A stretch of DNA of 64,000 bases, from positions 1 to 64,000 of the forward strand of contig NZ_JNIW01000002.1 of NCBI RefSeq assembly GCF_000701425.1, given 5' to 3'. The notes beneath the pieces are model-generated. The model was not told where the DNA came from, did not search any database, and saw nothing but the letters and a program-made list of their open reading frames with translations. The stretch is from Deinococcus frigens DSM 12807. Its GTDB lineage: Bacteria; Deinococcota; Deinococci; Deinococcales; Deinococcaceae. Positions 10,509 to 23,424 of the stretch are shown here, in pieces (position 1 is the first letter of the stretch; every line of letters begins with the position of its first letter). Position numbers and translations under genes: made by a program.

Positions 10509-10696
10509 GGGCGCATGGTAGTGCCTGTGATGCGGCAGGTCCGGCGTCCAAATCAACCGGACACTGTGCCGTGTCCTGTCTGTTCCCACTCCGAGGACAT
10601 CACATGGCCCTGACATCCCTGATCCGGGGCAGGTATGCTTCGGACGACTTACGCCGCTGCCTGTAGCCCAGCCCCCAATCCCCGGAGGATGTCCCC

Positions 10697-11692
<996 letters not shown>

Positions 11693-11816
11693 GAAGACCC
11701 CTCTGCCCAGCCCTCTTCCCCCGGAGAGAGCTTTTTCAGGCCTTCTGGCTCCCGTCGTCCTGAACAGTGGGCAGGGTGAAATGCACCGCAGTCCCACCCC
11801 CATCGACGGCCTCGAT

Positions 11817-12962
11817 TCAGATGCGCCCGCCGTGCCTCTCCACGATGCGGCGGCACACCGCCAGCCCGATGCCGTTGCCCCCGGTGGGCGTGCGCCCGTG
11901 CAGGCGCTGGAACATGCCAAAGACCTTCTCGGCGTACTCCGGCGCGACGCCGATGCCGTTGTCCCGCAGGGTGAATTGGGTGATGTCGTCGTCGGCCCTG
12001 GCGCTTAGCTCTACGCACAGTGGCGAGTCACTGCGGAACTTGAGGGCGTTGCCCAGCAGGTTGCCCAGCAACTGGCGCATCTGCGGTGGGTTGGCCCACA
12101 CCGGGGGAAGGTCAGAAACATGCCATTCGGCGTCCGGGTGCCACGGCAGCTCGGCCAGTACCCCCTGGCACAGTTCGCCCAGGTCTGCGGCCTCGCGCGG
12201 CACCTCCTCGCTGATGGTGGACAGGGCCAGGACGTCGCGCACCAGTTGGCGGGCGCGGCCCACCTGTTCGGTGATGTGGCCCAGATAGCTGTCGGCACGG
12301 TCGTCGAGCTGTTTGCCCCGGTAGCGCTGGCGCAGGATGTCGGCGTAGGCCCCCAGCGTCCGCAGCGGCTCCTGAAGATCGTGGCTGGCCACGTACACGA
12401 ACTGCGAGAGTTCCTCGTTGCGGTCTACCAGCTCGCCGTTCAGGTGTTGCAGGACCGCCTCGCTGGCCTCCAGCGCCGTGGTGCGCTGCTGCACCCGCCG
12501 TTCTAGCGAGGCGTTCAGGGCCGTGACCTCCAGCTCGGCCAGCTTGCGGCGCGTGATGTTCTCGTGGGCCACCAGGGCGTATTGCCCGCCGTCCTGCGTA
12601 AAGCGGGTCACGCGGGCCACGTAGTAACGCTGCTCGGTCAGCGTGTGACAGGGGTATTCCAGCTCGTACACCTGCTGTTCTCCGTTCATGACGGCGCGAA
12701 TTCCCGCCGCGATGGCGCGGGCGTCCGTGTCGTACTCGGCTGGGCTGTCCTCGGCTGTGCCGTTCTGGCCCTGCGCCCCGTCGCAGATGGAGAGGTAGTT
12801 GATGCCCACGTCGTTGCCGGTGCCGCCATTGCTGCGTGCGAAGGCCGTCCGGGCGTGGTTGACGGCGACGATGATCCAGTCCGCATCGATGATGGCGATA
12901 TGGGCGAGCAGGGCATCAAAGGCCGCCACGGCGAAGCGTTCGGGCGGCGAGGCGGTGAGCAT
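11817..12962 (-). CDS. Sensor histidine kinase, truncated by an in-frame TGA
   Basis: The 381-residue product has a PAS-type sensor region (~1-140), a coiled helix (~145-180), the dimerisation/phosphoacceptor box Y-V-A-S-H-D-L-Q-E-P-L-R with the phospho-His, and an ATPase domain with N-box N-L-L-G-N-A-L-K-F, D-N-G-I-G-V and G-N-G-I-G-L-A-V. It stops after H-G-G-R-I. The same frame then continues through I-E-A-V-D-G-G-G-T-A-V-H-F-T-L-P to a stop at 11736, so the TGA at 11817-11819 replaces the Trp codon of the usual G-R-I-W-I-E and removes the last strand of the ATPase domain. Leaderless TAACTT box before ATG 12962. Divergent response regulator at 13077. Confidence 0.88.
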   Translation of the reverse strand: MLTASPPERFAVAAFDALLAHIAIIDADWIIVAVNHARTAFARSNGGTGNDVGINYLSICDGAQGQNGTAEDSPAEYDTDARAIAAGIRAVMNGEQQVYELEYPCHTLTEQRYYVARVTRFTQDGGQYALVAHENITRRKLAELEVTALNASLERRVQQRTTALEASEAVLQHLNGELVDRNEELSQFVYVASHDLQEPLRTLGAYADILRQRYRGKQLDDRADSYLGHITEQVGRARQLVRDVLALSTISEEVPREAADLGELCQGVLAELPWHPDAEWHVSDLPPVWANPPQMRQLLGNLLGNALKFRSDSPLCVELSARADDDITQFTLRDNGIGVAPEYAEKVFGMFQRLHGRTPTGGNGIGLAVCRRIVERHGGRI

Positions 12963-13076
12963 GCCCTCAAGTTAACACCCCATGACGACGGCGTCGGTGT
13001 TCATTTTCCAGCACCAGGATACGGAATTGTCAGCTAGACAACGATTGAGCATTCACCCGATTATTGGTCTGCCTTC

Positions 13077-13532
13077 ATGAGTTCTGCGCCCTTTCACCTG
13101 CTGCTGGTCGAGGACGAGCTGGCCGACGCCCTGCTCTTCCAGGACATGCTTTCCGAACAGGACCAGGACATCACGGTTCACCACGTCCAGAACGGCCAGG
13201 AAGCCCTGGCGTATCTGTGTGACCCGGCCCACAGCGTCCGCCCCCATCTGATCGTGCTGGATCTGAACATGCCGATCATGAACGGGCACGAGTTCCTGGG
13301 GCGCGTCAAGGCCATCTCCGAGGTGCGTTCCATTCCGGTGCTGGTGCTGTCCACCTCCGAGCACCCCAGCGATATCCACCGCGCCTACGATCAGCAGGTC
13401 AGCGGCTACGTGGTCAAGCCGGGCAACTATCAGGAGTACATGCACGTTCTGGAGACCATCCGGGCCTACTGGCGCGGCCTGGTGCGCCTGCCCAGCCTGG
13501 AAGAGGTGATCCAGGGTCGCGGGGGCTTCTGA
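13077..13532 (+). CDS. Response regulator, single REC domain (Rcp1-like)
   Basis: A 151-residue stand-alone receiver. Acidic pocket V-E-D-E, phospho-Asp in I-V-L-D-L-N-M-P-I-M-N-G (Asp ~63), switch residues L-S-T-S-E and the Lys in Y-V-V-K-P-G. The longer C-terminal helix is like Rcp1 regulators that pair with bacteriophytochrome-type kinases. With no output domain it likely passes phosphate on or acts by protein contact. It diverges from the broken kinase with 114 bases between, so the pair may now be uncoupled. Confidence 0.92.
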   Translation: MSSAPFHLLLVEDELADALLFQDMLSEQDQDITVHHVQNGQEALAYLCDPAHSVRPHLIVLDLNMPIMNGHEFLGRVKAISEVRSIPVLVLSTSEHPSDIHRAYDQQVSGYVVKPGNYQEYMHVLETIRAYWRGLVRLPSLEEVIQGRGGF

Positions 13533-13558
13533 CGCTGGCTCAGCGTGGAGGACCGCCA

Positions 13559-13589
13559 GCCCCCGCGCCAGGTCGGAGGGGGCTTTCTT
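13559..13589 (+). terminator. Weak terminator after the response regulator
   Basis: AGCCCC at 13559-13564 can pair with GGGGCT at 13579-13584, followed by TTCTT. The stem is only 6 bp with a 14-base loop, but its position just past the stop fits termination. Confidence 0.4.
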
Positions 13590-13752
13590 GCGGTCTCGCA
13601 AGGGCTTGAGAACCGCTGCTAACAGGAATTGCTTGATGGGCAGACCCGCCCCTTCCGCCGCTTCGGTGCATCTCGTCTCGAAGGGAGGCGCGATGTTCTC
13701 CCCAGCTCCCCTTGAGCGGAGTCGACTGAGGAATTTGCCTTCCAGCCTGCCC

Positions 13753-14250
13753 TCAATTGCCCCGCATCGTGGCCAGAGAGCGCAGATACCAGTGGGCCAC
13801 CGCCCGCATCACTTCCTTGTTCTCGCCGTCGCGGACGATGACATTGATCACCAGACGCGCCCTGCCCTCGGTTGCGTAGGCTTCAACGGCGGCGGATAGA
13901 TCCTCGGCGCGGGCCTCGGCCCTGGCGGTCAGGCCGCCATGGGCGCGGCCCACATAATGCGTGTCCAGGCGCTCGATCAGCGGCACGGCCCCGCCCAGTT
14001 GCGCCGCGAAGGCCCCGCCAAAAGCCGCTCCACTCGCGGCCTCGGCCAGCAGGAACTGCGCTCCGGCGTGGATGGTTCCCAGGTGATTGTGAAAGGCGGG
14101 CGTATCCGGGCACTCGCCCGTGGCCCAGCCCACGCCCACATCGGTGATGGTCACGCCCACCGTGGTATTCATGGGAATGGCGTGTAGGGCGGCCTTGACC
14201 GTCTGAACCGCTTGCGGAGGCAGGGGCGTCTGAAGCGTGGGCTGTGGCAT
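13753..14250 (-). CDS. Hotdog-fold thioesterase (DUF4442/PaaI-like)
   Basis: A 165-residue hotdog-fold protein. Landmarks are H-N-H-L-G-T-I-H-A-G-A-Q-F, the usual HGG-like loop region of PaaI/YbgC-type thioesterases written here as T-I-H-A-G-A, and later strands H-Y-V-G-R-A and A-R-L-V-I-N-V-I-V-R-D-G. ATG 14250 is chosen because GGAGGA stands 6 bases upstream; the frame runs a further nine codons without a ribosome site. Substrate unknown. Confidence 0.78.
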   Translation of the reverse strand: MPQPTLQTPLPPQAVQTVKAALHAIPMNTTVGVTITDVGVGWATGECPDTPAFHNHLGTIHAGAQFLLAEAASGAAFGGAFAAQLGGAVPLIERLDTHYVGRAHGGLTARAEARAEDLSAAVEAYATEGRARLVINVIVRDGENKEVMRAVAHWYLRSLATMRGN

Positions 14251-14321
14251 GGGTGGTCCTCCATTGGTCCTGAACACGATTTTGAACTGAGTTCAAGTAT
14301 AGGGCGTCATCAGGTATTGCC

Positions 14322-14665
14322 TCACCATCTCGACGGGTTCAAACGACTGGTGGCCTCAACTGCTCGCGCCTCGGCCCAGGCCAGATCGAACTGCGCCCGC
14401 GTGACCTTCGCTGCCCCCACGCCAGTTCTTTCGCCGATATCCACATCAAGCTGAACAGGTAGCCCGGCAGCATCCAACATGACCAGCAGGGCGTGTCTGG
14501 TTCCCACTAGAACGTAAGTGACCCTACGATTGCCGCTGTCCAGCACGGTCAGTCGCTCTCCAACGCGCGAAAATCGACAATGGTGCCGCCTGGCAAGTGG
14601 ATGACGGACTGCTCGCTGCGGGCCACGCGGTGCCAGCCCTGGTGGTCCACTCCCTTGCGCTTCAT
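14322..14665 (-). pseudogene. Frameshifted DUF402 paralogue
   Basis: Reading from ATG 14665 gives M-K-R-K-G-V-D-H-Q-G-W-H-R-V and ends in TGA after A-L-E-S-D. Shifting frame at the same point restores E-R-L-T-V-L-D-S-G-N-R-R-V-T-Y and then L-D-A-A-G-L-P-V-Q-L-D-V-D-I-G, which is DUF402-like, to a stop at 14322. So one gene is split by a frameshift near 14550. Its first residues, M-K-R-K, equal those of the intact DUF402 gene just upstream, pointing to tandem duplication followed by decay. Confidence 0.65.
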
Positions 14666-14686
14666 CGTTCGCGTACCAGGGGGCGC

Positions 14687-15250
14687 TCAGGTGTAGGGGT
14701 CTTCCACATAGCGCCGCAGCACGTCCACGGGCGCATACGTTCCGGCCCGCAACTCCGTCTCGATCTGGCGGGCGTGGTCCCAGGTTTGCGCGGCCAGCTC
14801 CAGCGTGACCAGACCCGCCTCTACCGCTGCCTCAAGGTCTTCGGCGTCGATGATCTCGGTGGCGGTCACGATCCAGCGCTCGGCGTCGTCCGGGTCGCCC
14901 ACCACGTCCAGATACAGGTCGTCGTGCCACGGCAGCCCGTCATCCTGCACGCCCTCGCCGCCGTGGATGTCCACGTAAAACTGCACTGGCTGGCCCGCCG
15001 CGTTGATTTGCACGGTCAGGGCCGCGCCCATGACTCCCGCGCCCGCGCCTGTGGGGTGGCAGCGAATCCAGCGGTAGCCGTTGTCGAGGATCAGGTGACA
15101 AACGGCTGATCCCGGTCTGGTGACCTCCAGCGGGCGGATCACGGTCTGAGCGCTAAAGTCCACGATCACGTAGCCCGGCACGGCCAGCGCGGTCTGGGTG
15201 GACTGGGTGACCCGCGCCCAGGGCCGGAGGTCAAAGGTCTTGCGCTTCAC
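14687..15250 (-). CDS. DUF402 domain protein
   Basis: A 187-residue DUF402 family protein (FomD/nucleotide phosphatase-like barrel). Family features: W-I-R-C-H-P-T-G, Q-F-Y-V-D-I-H (metal-binding Asp region), D-D-L-Y-L-D-V-V, then W-I-V-T-A-T-E-I-I-D-A-E-D-L-E-A-A. Start GTG 15250 (M-K-R-K-T-F), 35 bases from the divergent GTG at 15286. Some family members hydrolyse nucleoside di- or triphosphates; the role here is unknown. Confidence 0.85.
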   Translation of the reverse strand: MKRKTFDLRPWARVTQSTQTALAVPGYVIVDFSAQTVIRPLEVTRPGSAVCHLILDNGYRWIRCHPTGAGAGVMGAALTVQINAAGQPVQFYVDIHGGEGVQDDGLPWHDDLYLDVVGDPDDAERWIVTATEIIDAEDLEAAVEAGLVTLELAAQTWDHARQIETELRAGTYAPVDVLRRYVEDPYT

Positions 15251-15285
15251 GCCCTCAAGAGTAGCGGGTTCGCTAGGATGCGGGC

Positions 15286-15681
15286 GTGATCCGTTCTGTC
15301 CGCCGCCTGTGGCCCGCGCTGGTGCTGGTTCTGCTCCTGCTCGGCGCGCTGTGGGCGGTTCCCACCGTCCGCGAGGCCGGAGCCGAGCGCCAGCGCCAGG
15401 CCGCCGAATCCGCGCGGCTGGCCGAGGCGCAGCGCCTGCTGAACTCTGATCCGGTGCGTTTCGAGGAATATGTGCGTCAGGTGGCGATTGCCGCCGACGT
15501 GATCGGCCAGGGCGAGCAGGACGCCAGCGGCCCCTGCCAGAGCGTCAGCGGCTTTGAGAGTGGCGTGGGCGATCCACCCCCCGAGACCCGGACCTGCGTG
15601 ATCCGCGATCCGGGCGAGGAGCATGCCAGCGTCACGCTGAGCCTCGGGGACGGGCGGGTGTTTCGCTGGCCCAGGGAATAG
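15286..15681 (+). CDS. Small membrane-anchored protein, unknown
   Basis: A 131-residue protein with one hydrophobic segment at residues ~9-27 after basic residues (signal anchor), then an Ala/Glu/Arg-rich helix and a C-terminal beta-rich region with two Cys (in G-P-C-Q-S and R-T-C-V-I) that could form a disulfide outside the membrane. The GTG start is supported by TAGGAT at 15274-15279 followed by 6 bases, a leaderless promoter. I do not recognise a family. Confidence 0.7.
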   Translation: MIRSVRRLWPALVLVLLLLGALWAVPTVREAGAERQRQAAESARLAEAQRLLNSDPVRFEEYVRQVAIAADVIGQGEQDASGPCQSVSGFESGVGDPPPETRTCVIRDPGEEHASVTLSLGDGRVFRWPRE

Positions 15682-15772
15682 ATTCCTTGCCAATAGAAGA
15701 CGCCCTGGCCTCGCTCCACATGAAAGAACGCGGCGGAGGTCAATCCCTCGCCGCGTCCCCTGACTTCCACCC

Positions 15773-16357
<585 letters not shown>

Positions 16358-16629
16358 AGGGCGAGTTTACCCCGGGTGGGCGGGCCAGCGTGAGGCGCAG
16401 GTGGACGGGCGTTCACCTTTGCCGCAGCCGGGGACAGCAGAGGTGCCGGGCCGACACGACACAAAAAGAGGACACGCCGGGGGGAGGTGACGTGTCCAGG
16501 GAGGGAAGGATGAGGGGTGTCAGGCACCTCTCAGGATCAATGCTAGTGCTGGGTCATGACATTTTTCTGACAGGCAGATTTGAAAGCGGGTGCAGAGGCG
16601 CACGGGTTCTGCCCGCGTCACCACGCTGG

Positions 16630-18111
<1,482 letters not shown>

Positions 18112-18150
18112 GGGCGGCTCCTTGAATGGGCTGGAAGACTGGAAAGCAAT

Positions 18151-18182
18151 AAAAAAGCCGCGCCACAACAGTCGGGGCGCGG
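18151..18182 (-). terminator. Terminator or attenuator in the cysS leader
   Basis: On the minus strand CCGCGCC (18182-18176) pairs with GGCGCGG (18164-18158), followed by CTTTTTT. It lies between the upstream methyltransferase gene, whose stop is 265 bases away, and cysS, whose ATG is 40 bases further. The space left for a cysS promoter behind the hairpin is small, which favours attenuation of a leader transcript. I could not find a T-box consensus in the leader. Confidence 0.65.
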
Positions 18183-18305
18183 ACGGCAGACGGAGCGCTG
18201 CTTTACCGCAATCGGGGGCAACACACGGTCTTCATAGAAAGTAGCTTAGCAGATTGGGGCACTGAACGATTGGGCGACTGTGTTCTTGAGTTGCCGCCAC
18301 GGTTT

Positions 18306-18427
18306 AACCCCTCCCCCCCTTCGGGGGACCTCCCCTCAAAGGGAGGCAAGAGTCGCTGACTTGGTGGGCCAGCCGCCCTTCTTGGCTTCCCTTTAAGGGA
18401 GGTGGCCGCGCAGCGGACTTAGGGGTT
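18306..18427. repeat. Inverted-repeat element with AACCCCT/AGGGGTT ends
   Basis: The segment starts AACCCCT (18306-18312), ends AGGGGTT (18421-18427) and has inner G/C-rich hairpins (CCCTCAAAGGGAGG-like left, CCCTTTAAGGGAGG-like right) in inverted order. The right 40 bases (18388-18427) closely match 26680-26720, so this is a dispersed small repeat. Confidence 0.6.
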
Positions 18428-18446
18428 CGCCTTCCATCTCGCCGCA

Positions 18447-19664
18447 CTATCCCAGCTCCAGATAAATTGCCTTCAGATACTCCGCCTCGGCAAAGGTCGC
18501 GCGGTGGTCCGGGGCGTGGCGGCTGGTTCCCAGCTCCTCCCATTGCCTGCCGCTGGCCTGGGCCGCGCCGCGCACCGCGTCCCAGAATTCATCGGCGCTG
18601 ACATGGGCGGAACACGAGGCGCTCAGGAGGACGCCGCCCCGGTCCAGCTGCGCGATGCCGTCCGCCGCCAGCCTGCCGTAGGCGCGGATGGCCCCGGCAC
18701 GTTCGGCTTCGCGGCGGGCCAGCGAGGGCGGATCGAGGATGACCAGATCGAAGGTGCGGCGCGTTTGCGAGAGCCAGTCGAACACGTCGGCCTGAACGGC
18801 TTCATGCGGCGTGATCAACTGCGGATTCAGGGCGAAGTTGCGCGTCGCCCCGGCCAGCGCGTGGGCGCTGATGTCCAGGCTGACGACCTCGGTGGCCCCG
18901 CCGCGCGCCGCGTAAAGCGAGAAGCCGCCCGAGAATGAGAAGGCGTTCATCACCCGCCTGCCCCGTGCCAGCTCCTCCACCCGCCGCCGGTTCTCGCGCT
19001 GGTCCAGGAAGAAACCGGTCTTCTGGCCGCGCAGCACGTCCGCCTCGAAGGCCAGGCCGGATTCGTGGAAGACGACTGGATTTTTGGGCAAGTCGCCCTG
19101 AAGCATCTGACCATCGGATAGCCCCACCGCTGCCGCGAGGGTCTGGATGTTGCGGCTGAGGCGCAGGACCATGGCGCAATCGGGGAAACGTTCGTCCAGC
19201 AGGCCCAGCATGCGCTCCAGATGCGGGAACCACGCCGCCGTGTAGACCTTGAGAACCAGCACGCGGGCGTACCGGTCGATCACCAGACCGCCGAAACCGT
19301 CAGATTCGCCGTTCAGGACCCGGTAGCCGTCGGTATCGCCCCCGCCGTCCAGCGGGCCGAACAGCGGCTCACGCCGGAGCAGCGCCGCGTCCAGATGGGC
19401 GGCCCACCACGCACTGTCCAGCGTGACGGGCGGCCCGGCATGCAGCACGCGCAGGCGCAGCGGCGAATGCGGATCATACAGGCCAATCGCCAGGAAGCGG
19501 TCCCGGCGGTCATAGACCACGGCCAGTTCCCCGGCTTCGCCGTCCCGGTTCTGCCCCCGCACGCTGGACTCGTACACCCAGGGATGCCCGGCGCGCACCT
19601 GGCCTTCCGCCGCCGCCGTGACGCGCAGGCGCAGGCGGGGCAGGGGAGAGGCGGGAGCGGGCAT
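18447..19664 (-). CDS. RlmI-like SAM-dependent rRNA methyltransferase
   Basis: A 405-residue class I methyltransferase of the RlmI/COG1092 group, which makes m5C in 23S rRNA. An N-terminal PUA domain ([10 protein letters not shown]) leads to a core with [19 protein letters not shown]-binding [14 protein letters not shown], and the catalytic motif D-P-P-S-L-A; the Cys of S-A-S-C-S matches the nucleophile region. ATG 19664 has TACCCT plus 6 bases in front, so the start is leaderless and the longer frame is rejected. Confidence 0.9.
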   Translation of the reverse strand: MPAPASPLPRLRLRVTAAAEGQVRAGHPWVYESSVRGQNRDGEAGELAVVYDRRDRFLAIGLYDPHSPLRLRVLHAGPPVTLDSAWWAAHLDAALLRREPLFGPLDGGGDTDGYRVLNGESDGFGGLVIDRYARVLVLKVYTAAWFPHLERMLGLLDERFPDCAMVLRLSRNIQTLAAAVGLSDGQMLQGDLPKNPVVFHESGLAFEADVLRGQKTGFFLDQRENRRRVEELARGRRVMNAFSFSGGFSLYAARGGATEVVSLDISAHALAGATRNFALNPQLITPHEAVQADVFDWLSQTRRTFDLVILDPPSLARREAERAGAIRAYGRLAADGIAQLDRGGVLLSASCSAHVSADEFWDAVRGAAQASGRQWEELGTSRHAPDHRATFAEAEYLKAIYLELG

Positions 19665-19782
19665 TCGGGGAGGGTAGCAGATGCACGCCCGGTCCAGCGG
19701 TCTGACCATCAACCGGTCAAAACAGGTCAAACGGCCTCCGACCACCCACAACCCCTCGCCAGTACCCGCTACAGTCCAGGGC

Positions 19783-21996
19783 GTGCAATTCCTCGCCCGC
19801 CTCGCGTCCCGACATCCCTGGGCGGTGCTGGCGGTGTGGGTGCTGGCCGCCGCGCTGAGCCTGCCGCTGGCCGCCCGCGCCCCGGCGGCCCTGAACGCCG
19901 ATCCGGCAGGCGGCCTGAGCAACTCGGAGGCCAGCACCGTCAGCGCCTTGTTGCGCGAACGCTTTGGGGAGCGCGATACTAACACCGCCATCCTGGTCAC
20001 GCGCAGCAACCCGCCGTTGACCACGCCGGAGGGGCAGAAGATTTACCGGGCATTTCTGGACGGCCTGGAAACCGTGGCGGGCGTCTCGCGCGTCCTGCCC
20101 GCTGGCACGGGCGGCCCGGTGCCCACGCGGGCGGCGGACGGCGTGCTGGCCCTGACCGTGGCGCAGATTCCCTTGCAGGAGGGCGGCACCGAGGCGCTCT
20201 CGGCGGTGCGCCAGTACGTGCGCGGCGTCCAGAGCGAGGCGCTGAGCATCCGCGTGACCGGCGGGCAGGCGATTGCCGACGACTTCACCGAGTTCGCCGA
20301 ATCCGATACCAAGCGCAGCGAGTTCACGGCGTTGCCGCTAATCGGGGGTCTGCTGCTGCTGGTCTTCGGGGCGCTGGTGGCCACCGGACTGCCGCTGGCG
20401 GTGGGGCTGCTGAGCATCTCCGTGGCGATGGCCGCGCTGTATGGCCTGACCTTTTTCATGCCGGTCAGTACCTTCGCCCAGAGCGTGATCACCATGCTGG
20501 GTCTGGGCGCGGGCATCGATTACGCCCTGCTGATGGTCAACCGCTTCCGCGAGGAGCTGGGGCGTGAGCCGGACCCCCGCGCCGCCGCCGCACGCACCGT
20601 GATGACGGCGGGCCGCAGCGTGGCCTTTAGCGGCATGACCGTGGGCATTGCGATGGCGGGCCTGATCCTGCCCCCGGTGGCCTTTGTCCGCAGCATCGGC
20701 ATCGGCGGGGTGCTGGCGGTGATTCTGACCGTGCTGGCCAGCCTGACCGCGCTGCCCGCCCTGCTGGCACTGCTGGGCGAACGGGTCAATAGCCCGCGCC
20801 TGCTCAAGGTGACCTGGGCGCAGAGCGGCGCGGCCTCTGCCGCCTGGACCGCCTTCGCGCGCCGCGTCACTGCCCGGCCTGTGCTGGCCGTGCTGCTGTC
20901 CACCGCCTTTTTGCTGACGCTGGCCATTCCTGCCCTGGGCCTGAAAACCGGCTACGCGGGCGCGTGGGGCCTGGTCCCCGGCGTCCCCAGCCGCGACGCC
21001 CTGAGCGACGTGCGTGACCTGGGGGCGGGCGGCCTCCTGAGCCAGTTCGAGGTCATTCTGGACCTGAAGGGGCAGCGGTACACGCCCGCAGCCCGTGACC
21101 AGTTTCAAAAGGTGGTGAACGATCTGCGCGCCCTGCCCGGCGTGAGGGCCGTCATCAGTCCCTTCCTGACGCCCGCCGACCTGGCCGGAGCGGGCACCGG
21201 AGGATTGGGGGTCTTGAGCGTCCTGACCCGCCGTTCCTTCAGCGCGGACCGCACGCTGCTGCGCGTGACGGTGGTACCGGACGACACCCTGCGCGCCCAG
21301 GACATCGCGGCCTTTGAATCCCGCGTGCGCGATACGTTGGATGCCAGCGGCTCCGCCTACCTGCTGGGGGGCGCGCCCGTGGGCGGCGAGGAATTCAGCC
21401 GGGCCATCATCGGCACGCTGCCGGGCGTGATCGCGGTGGTCTTTACTGGAACCTTTTTGCTGCTGATGGTGGCCTTCCGCAGCCTGCTGATTCCCCTCAA
21501 GAGCATCGTGATGAACGCCCTGACGGTGGGCGCGGCGGTGGGCGTGGTCACGCTGATCGTGCAAAACGGCTTTCTGGCCGCGCCGCTGGGCATTCCCGCC
21601 GATGTGGGCGTGCTGGACGCCTCGCTGCCTGTGCTGCTGTTCGCGGTGATGTTCGGCCTGAGCATGGACTATGAGATCTTCCTACTCTCGCGGGTGCAGG
21701 AAGAACACCTGCGCGGGGCCAGCAACGACGAGGCGGTGGTGCTGGCGGTGGGCTACACCGCGCGCATCATCACCAGCGCCGCCGTGATCATGTTCATCGT
21801 GTTCGTGGCCTTTATGTTCGGGCGTGTCGTCGCCACCAAGAGCATCGGCCTGGGCCTGGCGGTGGCGGTGGCCCTGGACGCCACCCTGGTGCGCCTGGTG
21901 CTGGTGCCCGCCTTTCTCAAGCTGGCCGGAAAGTGGAACTGGTGGCTGCCGGGGTGGCTGGAGAGGCGGCTGCCGCACATCCGGCTGGAGCATTGA
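19783..21996 (+). CDS. MMPL/RND family transporter
   Basis: A 737-residue inner-membrane transporter with the MMPL layout: one N-terminal helix, a large outside domain, five helices, then a second copy of the same. The first repeat carries [17 protein letters not shown] and the second [17 protein letters not shown]; these hold the proton-relay Asp-Tyr pair of the family. GTG 19783 is preceded by TACAGT and a 7-base gap (leaderless); the longer open frame from 19681 is not supported. Substrate, perhaps lipid or drug, is unknown. Confidence 0.92.
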   Translation: MQFLARLASRHPWAVLAVWVLAAALSLPLAARAPAALNADPAGGLSNSEASTVSALLRERFGERDTNTAILVTRSNPPLTTPEGQKIYRAFLDGLETVAGVSRVLPAGTGGPVPTRAADGVLALTVAQIPLQEGGTEALSAVRQYVRGVQSEALSIRVTGGQAIADDFTEFAESDTKRSEFTALPLIGGLLLLVFGALVATGLPLAVGLLSISVAMAALYGLTFFMPVSTFAQSVITMLGLGAGIDYALLMVNRFREELGREPDPRAAAARTVMTAGRSVAFSGMTVGIAMAGLILPPVAFVRSIGIGGVLAVILTVLASLTALPALLALLGERVNSPRLLKVTWAQSGAASAAWTAFARRVTARPVLAVLLSTAFLLTLAIPALGLKTGYAGAWGLVPGVPSRDALSDVRDLGAGGLLSQFEVILDLKGQRYTPAARDQFQKVVNDLRALPGVRAVISPFLTPADLAGAGTGGLGVLSVLTRRSFSADRTLLRVTVVPDDTLRAQDIAAFESRVRDTLDASGSAYLLGGAPVGGEEFSRAIIGTLPGVIAVVFTGTFLLLMVAFRSLLIPLKSIVMNALTVGAAVGVVTLIVQNGFLAAPLGIPADVGVLDASLPVLLFAVMFGLSMDYEIFLLSRVQEEHLRGASNDEAVVLAVGYTARIITSAAVIMFIVFVAFMFGRVVATKSIGLGLAVAVALDATLVRLVLVPAFLKLAGKWNWWLPGWLERRLPHIRLEH

Positions 21997-22003
21997 GGAG
22001 GGG

Positions 22004-22747
22004 TCAGGCCGTCAGAATCAACGGTCTGTCCCCGGTGATCATGACGGTATGTTCAAAATGTGCGGCCAGACCGCCATCCGTGGTGCTTAAGGTCCACCCG
22101 TCACGAAGCGTCCTGACCCGCTGTGATCTGCCTGTCGAGACCATCGGTTCTACCGCGATGACCAGACCCTCATGCAGTTTTCTCCGGTCAGTCGGGCGGT
22201 AATAATTCGGCACGCTGGGTTCCTCATGGATAGCGCGGCCCACCCCGTGGCCGAATAACTCCCGCAGCACCGTGAAGCCCCGGCGCTTGACCTCCGTTTC
22301 CACCGCTCGCCCAATGGCGTGGATGGGCTGACCCGCCTTCGCGGCGGACAGGGCCGCCTGCAAGGCCGCCTCGGTGCATTCGATCAGCCGCATCACGGCG
22401 GGCGAGGCCGGAGGAACCGCCACCGTGACCGCCGCATCGGCGATGTACCCGTCCACGAATGGCGTGACATCCAGACTGACCACGTCCCCTGCGGCCAGCG
22501 GTCGCCGCGTCGGCAGGCCGTGAACGATGTCGTCATTGACACTGATAAAGACATTGACCGGCGCGCTGTAGGTCATGCGTGGCGCAGACCTGGCCCCGTG
22601 CTGCCTGAACACCCGCCCGGCAAGCGCATCGAGTTCAGCGGGCGTGACGCCCGGCTGGATGGCGGCTGCCAGCGTGCGGAGCGTTTCGGCCACCACGAAC
22701 CCCGCGCGTTTCATGCCTTGCAGCTCAGCCTCGGTGGTGATGGTCAT
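22004..22747 (-). CDS. map: Methionine aminopeptidase, type I
   Basis: Removes N-terminal Met. The 247-residue pita-bread enzyme retains all ligands: His in D-I-V-H-G-L-P, Asp in S-L-D-V-T and I-A-D-A-A, His in [10 protein letters not shown], Glu in A-V-E-P-M and Glu in H-F-E-H-T. The ATG at 22747 is leaderless (TAAAGT plus 5 bases). The second metal Asp segment reads Y-I-A-D-A-A-V-T rather than the usual G-D-x-S/T, a mild variant. Deinococcus often has two copies; whether this is the main one is not decidable here. Confidence 0.94.
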   Translation of the reverse strand: MTITTEAELQGMKRAGFVVAETLRTLAAAIQPGVTPAELDALAGRVFRQHGARSAPRMTYSAPVNVFISVNDDIVHGLPTRRPLAAGDVVSLDVTPFVDGYIADAAVTVAVPPASPAVMRLIECTEAALQAALSAAKAGQPIHAIGRAVETEVKRRGFTVLRELFGHGVGRAIHEEPSVPNYYRPTDRRKLHEGLVIAVEPMVSTGRSQRVRTLRDGWTLSTTDGGLAAHFEHTVMITGDRPLILTA

Positions 22748-22802
22748 GGTCTACTTTAGGCCATTCGGTCTTGCCACATGCCCCATCTGCTTGAATACCC
22801 CC

Positions 22803-23411
22803 ATGTTCAACATCCGCCATGCACGGCCCAGCGACCGCGATTCGCTTTATGGCATCTGCCTGGAAACGGCGGACAGCGGTGACGACGCCACCCACCTTTA
22901 CCGCGATCCGTTGCTGGTGGGCCACATCTACGCCGGACCGTATCTGGCCCACGCGCCTGCCCTCGCCTTTGTGCTGGAGGACGAGGAGGGCGTGTGCGGC
23001 TACGTTATCGGCGCACTCGACACGCGGGAGTTTGAGGCGACGCTGGAGCGTGAATGGTGGCCTGCGTTGCGCGCCCAGTTTCCCGATCCTTCGGACAATC
23101 CCGCCGCCGAGCGCACCCCGGATCAACGCCTGACCCGCCTGATTCACCACCCGAACACGGCCCCGCAGGAGACCGTGGAGACTTATCCCTCACACCTGCA
23201 CATTGACCTGCTGCCACGCGGCCAGGGCGGCGGCAACGGGCGGCGCATGATGACGCGGCTGTTCTCTGCGCTGCGTGAGGCCGGTTCTCCCGGCGTGCAT
23301 CTGGGGGTGGGCGGCAGGAACGCTCGGGCCATCAGGTTCTACCGTCATCTGGGATTTCAGGAGCTGGCGCAGGGGCCGGGCGGCTCGCTGGAACTGGGGC
23401 TGAAGCTGTAG
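22803..23411 (+). CDS. GNAT acetyltransferase
   Basis: A 202-residue N-acetyltransferase. Opening M-F-N-I-R-H-A-R-P-S-D, central V-C-G-Y-V-I-G-A-L-D-T strand and the acyl-CoA loop L-P-R-G-Q-G-G-G-N-G-R-R-M-M, then G-V-H-L-G-V-G-G-R-N and F-Y-R-H-L-G-F. This arrangement resembles GNATs fused to or paired with beta-N-acetylglucosaminidase-like partners, but no such partner is present. ATG 22803 is the only family-like start. Confidence 0.9.
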   Translation: MFNIRHARPSDRDSLYGICLETADSGDDATHLYRDPLLVGHIYAGPYLAHAPALAFVLEDEEGVCGYVIGALDTREFEATLEREWWPALRAQFPDPSDNPAAERTPDQRLTRLIHHPNTAPQETVETYPSHLHIDLLPRGQGGGNGRRMMTRLFSALREAGSPGVHLGVGGRNARAIRFYRHLGFQELAQGPGGSLELGLKL

Positions 23412-23424
23412 TCGCGCGGCTTCC

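Noticed and set aside
11817..11819. TGA in the kinase as a selenocysteine codon
   Set aside because: The position is a conserved Trp in the family and no SECIS-like hairpin follows; a nonsense mutation is simpler.
18183..18300. T-box riboswitch before cysS
   Set aside because: No AGGGTGGNACCGCG-like sequence could be found on the minus strand, so only an unspecified attenuator is proposed.
20338..21564. 408-codon frame opposite the MMPL transporter
   Set aside because: His/Gln/Arg-rich antisense composition, typical of a shadow of a GC-rich membrane protein gene.
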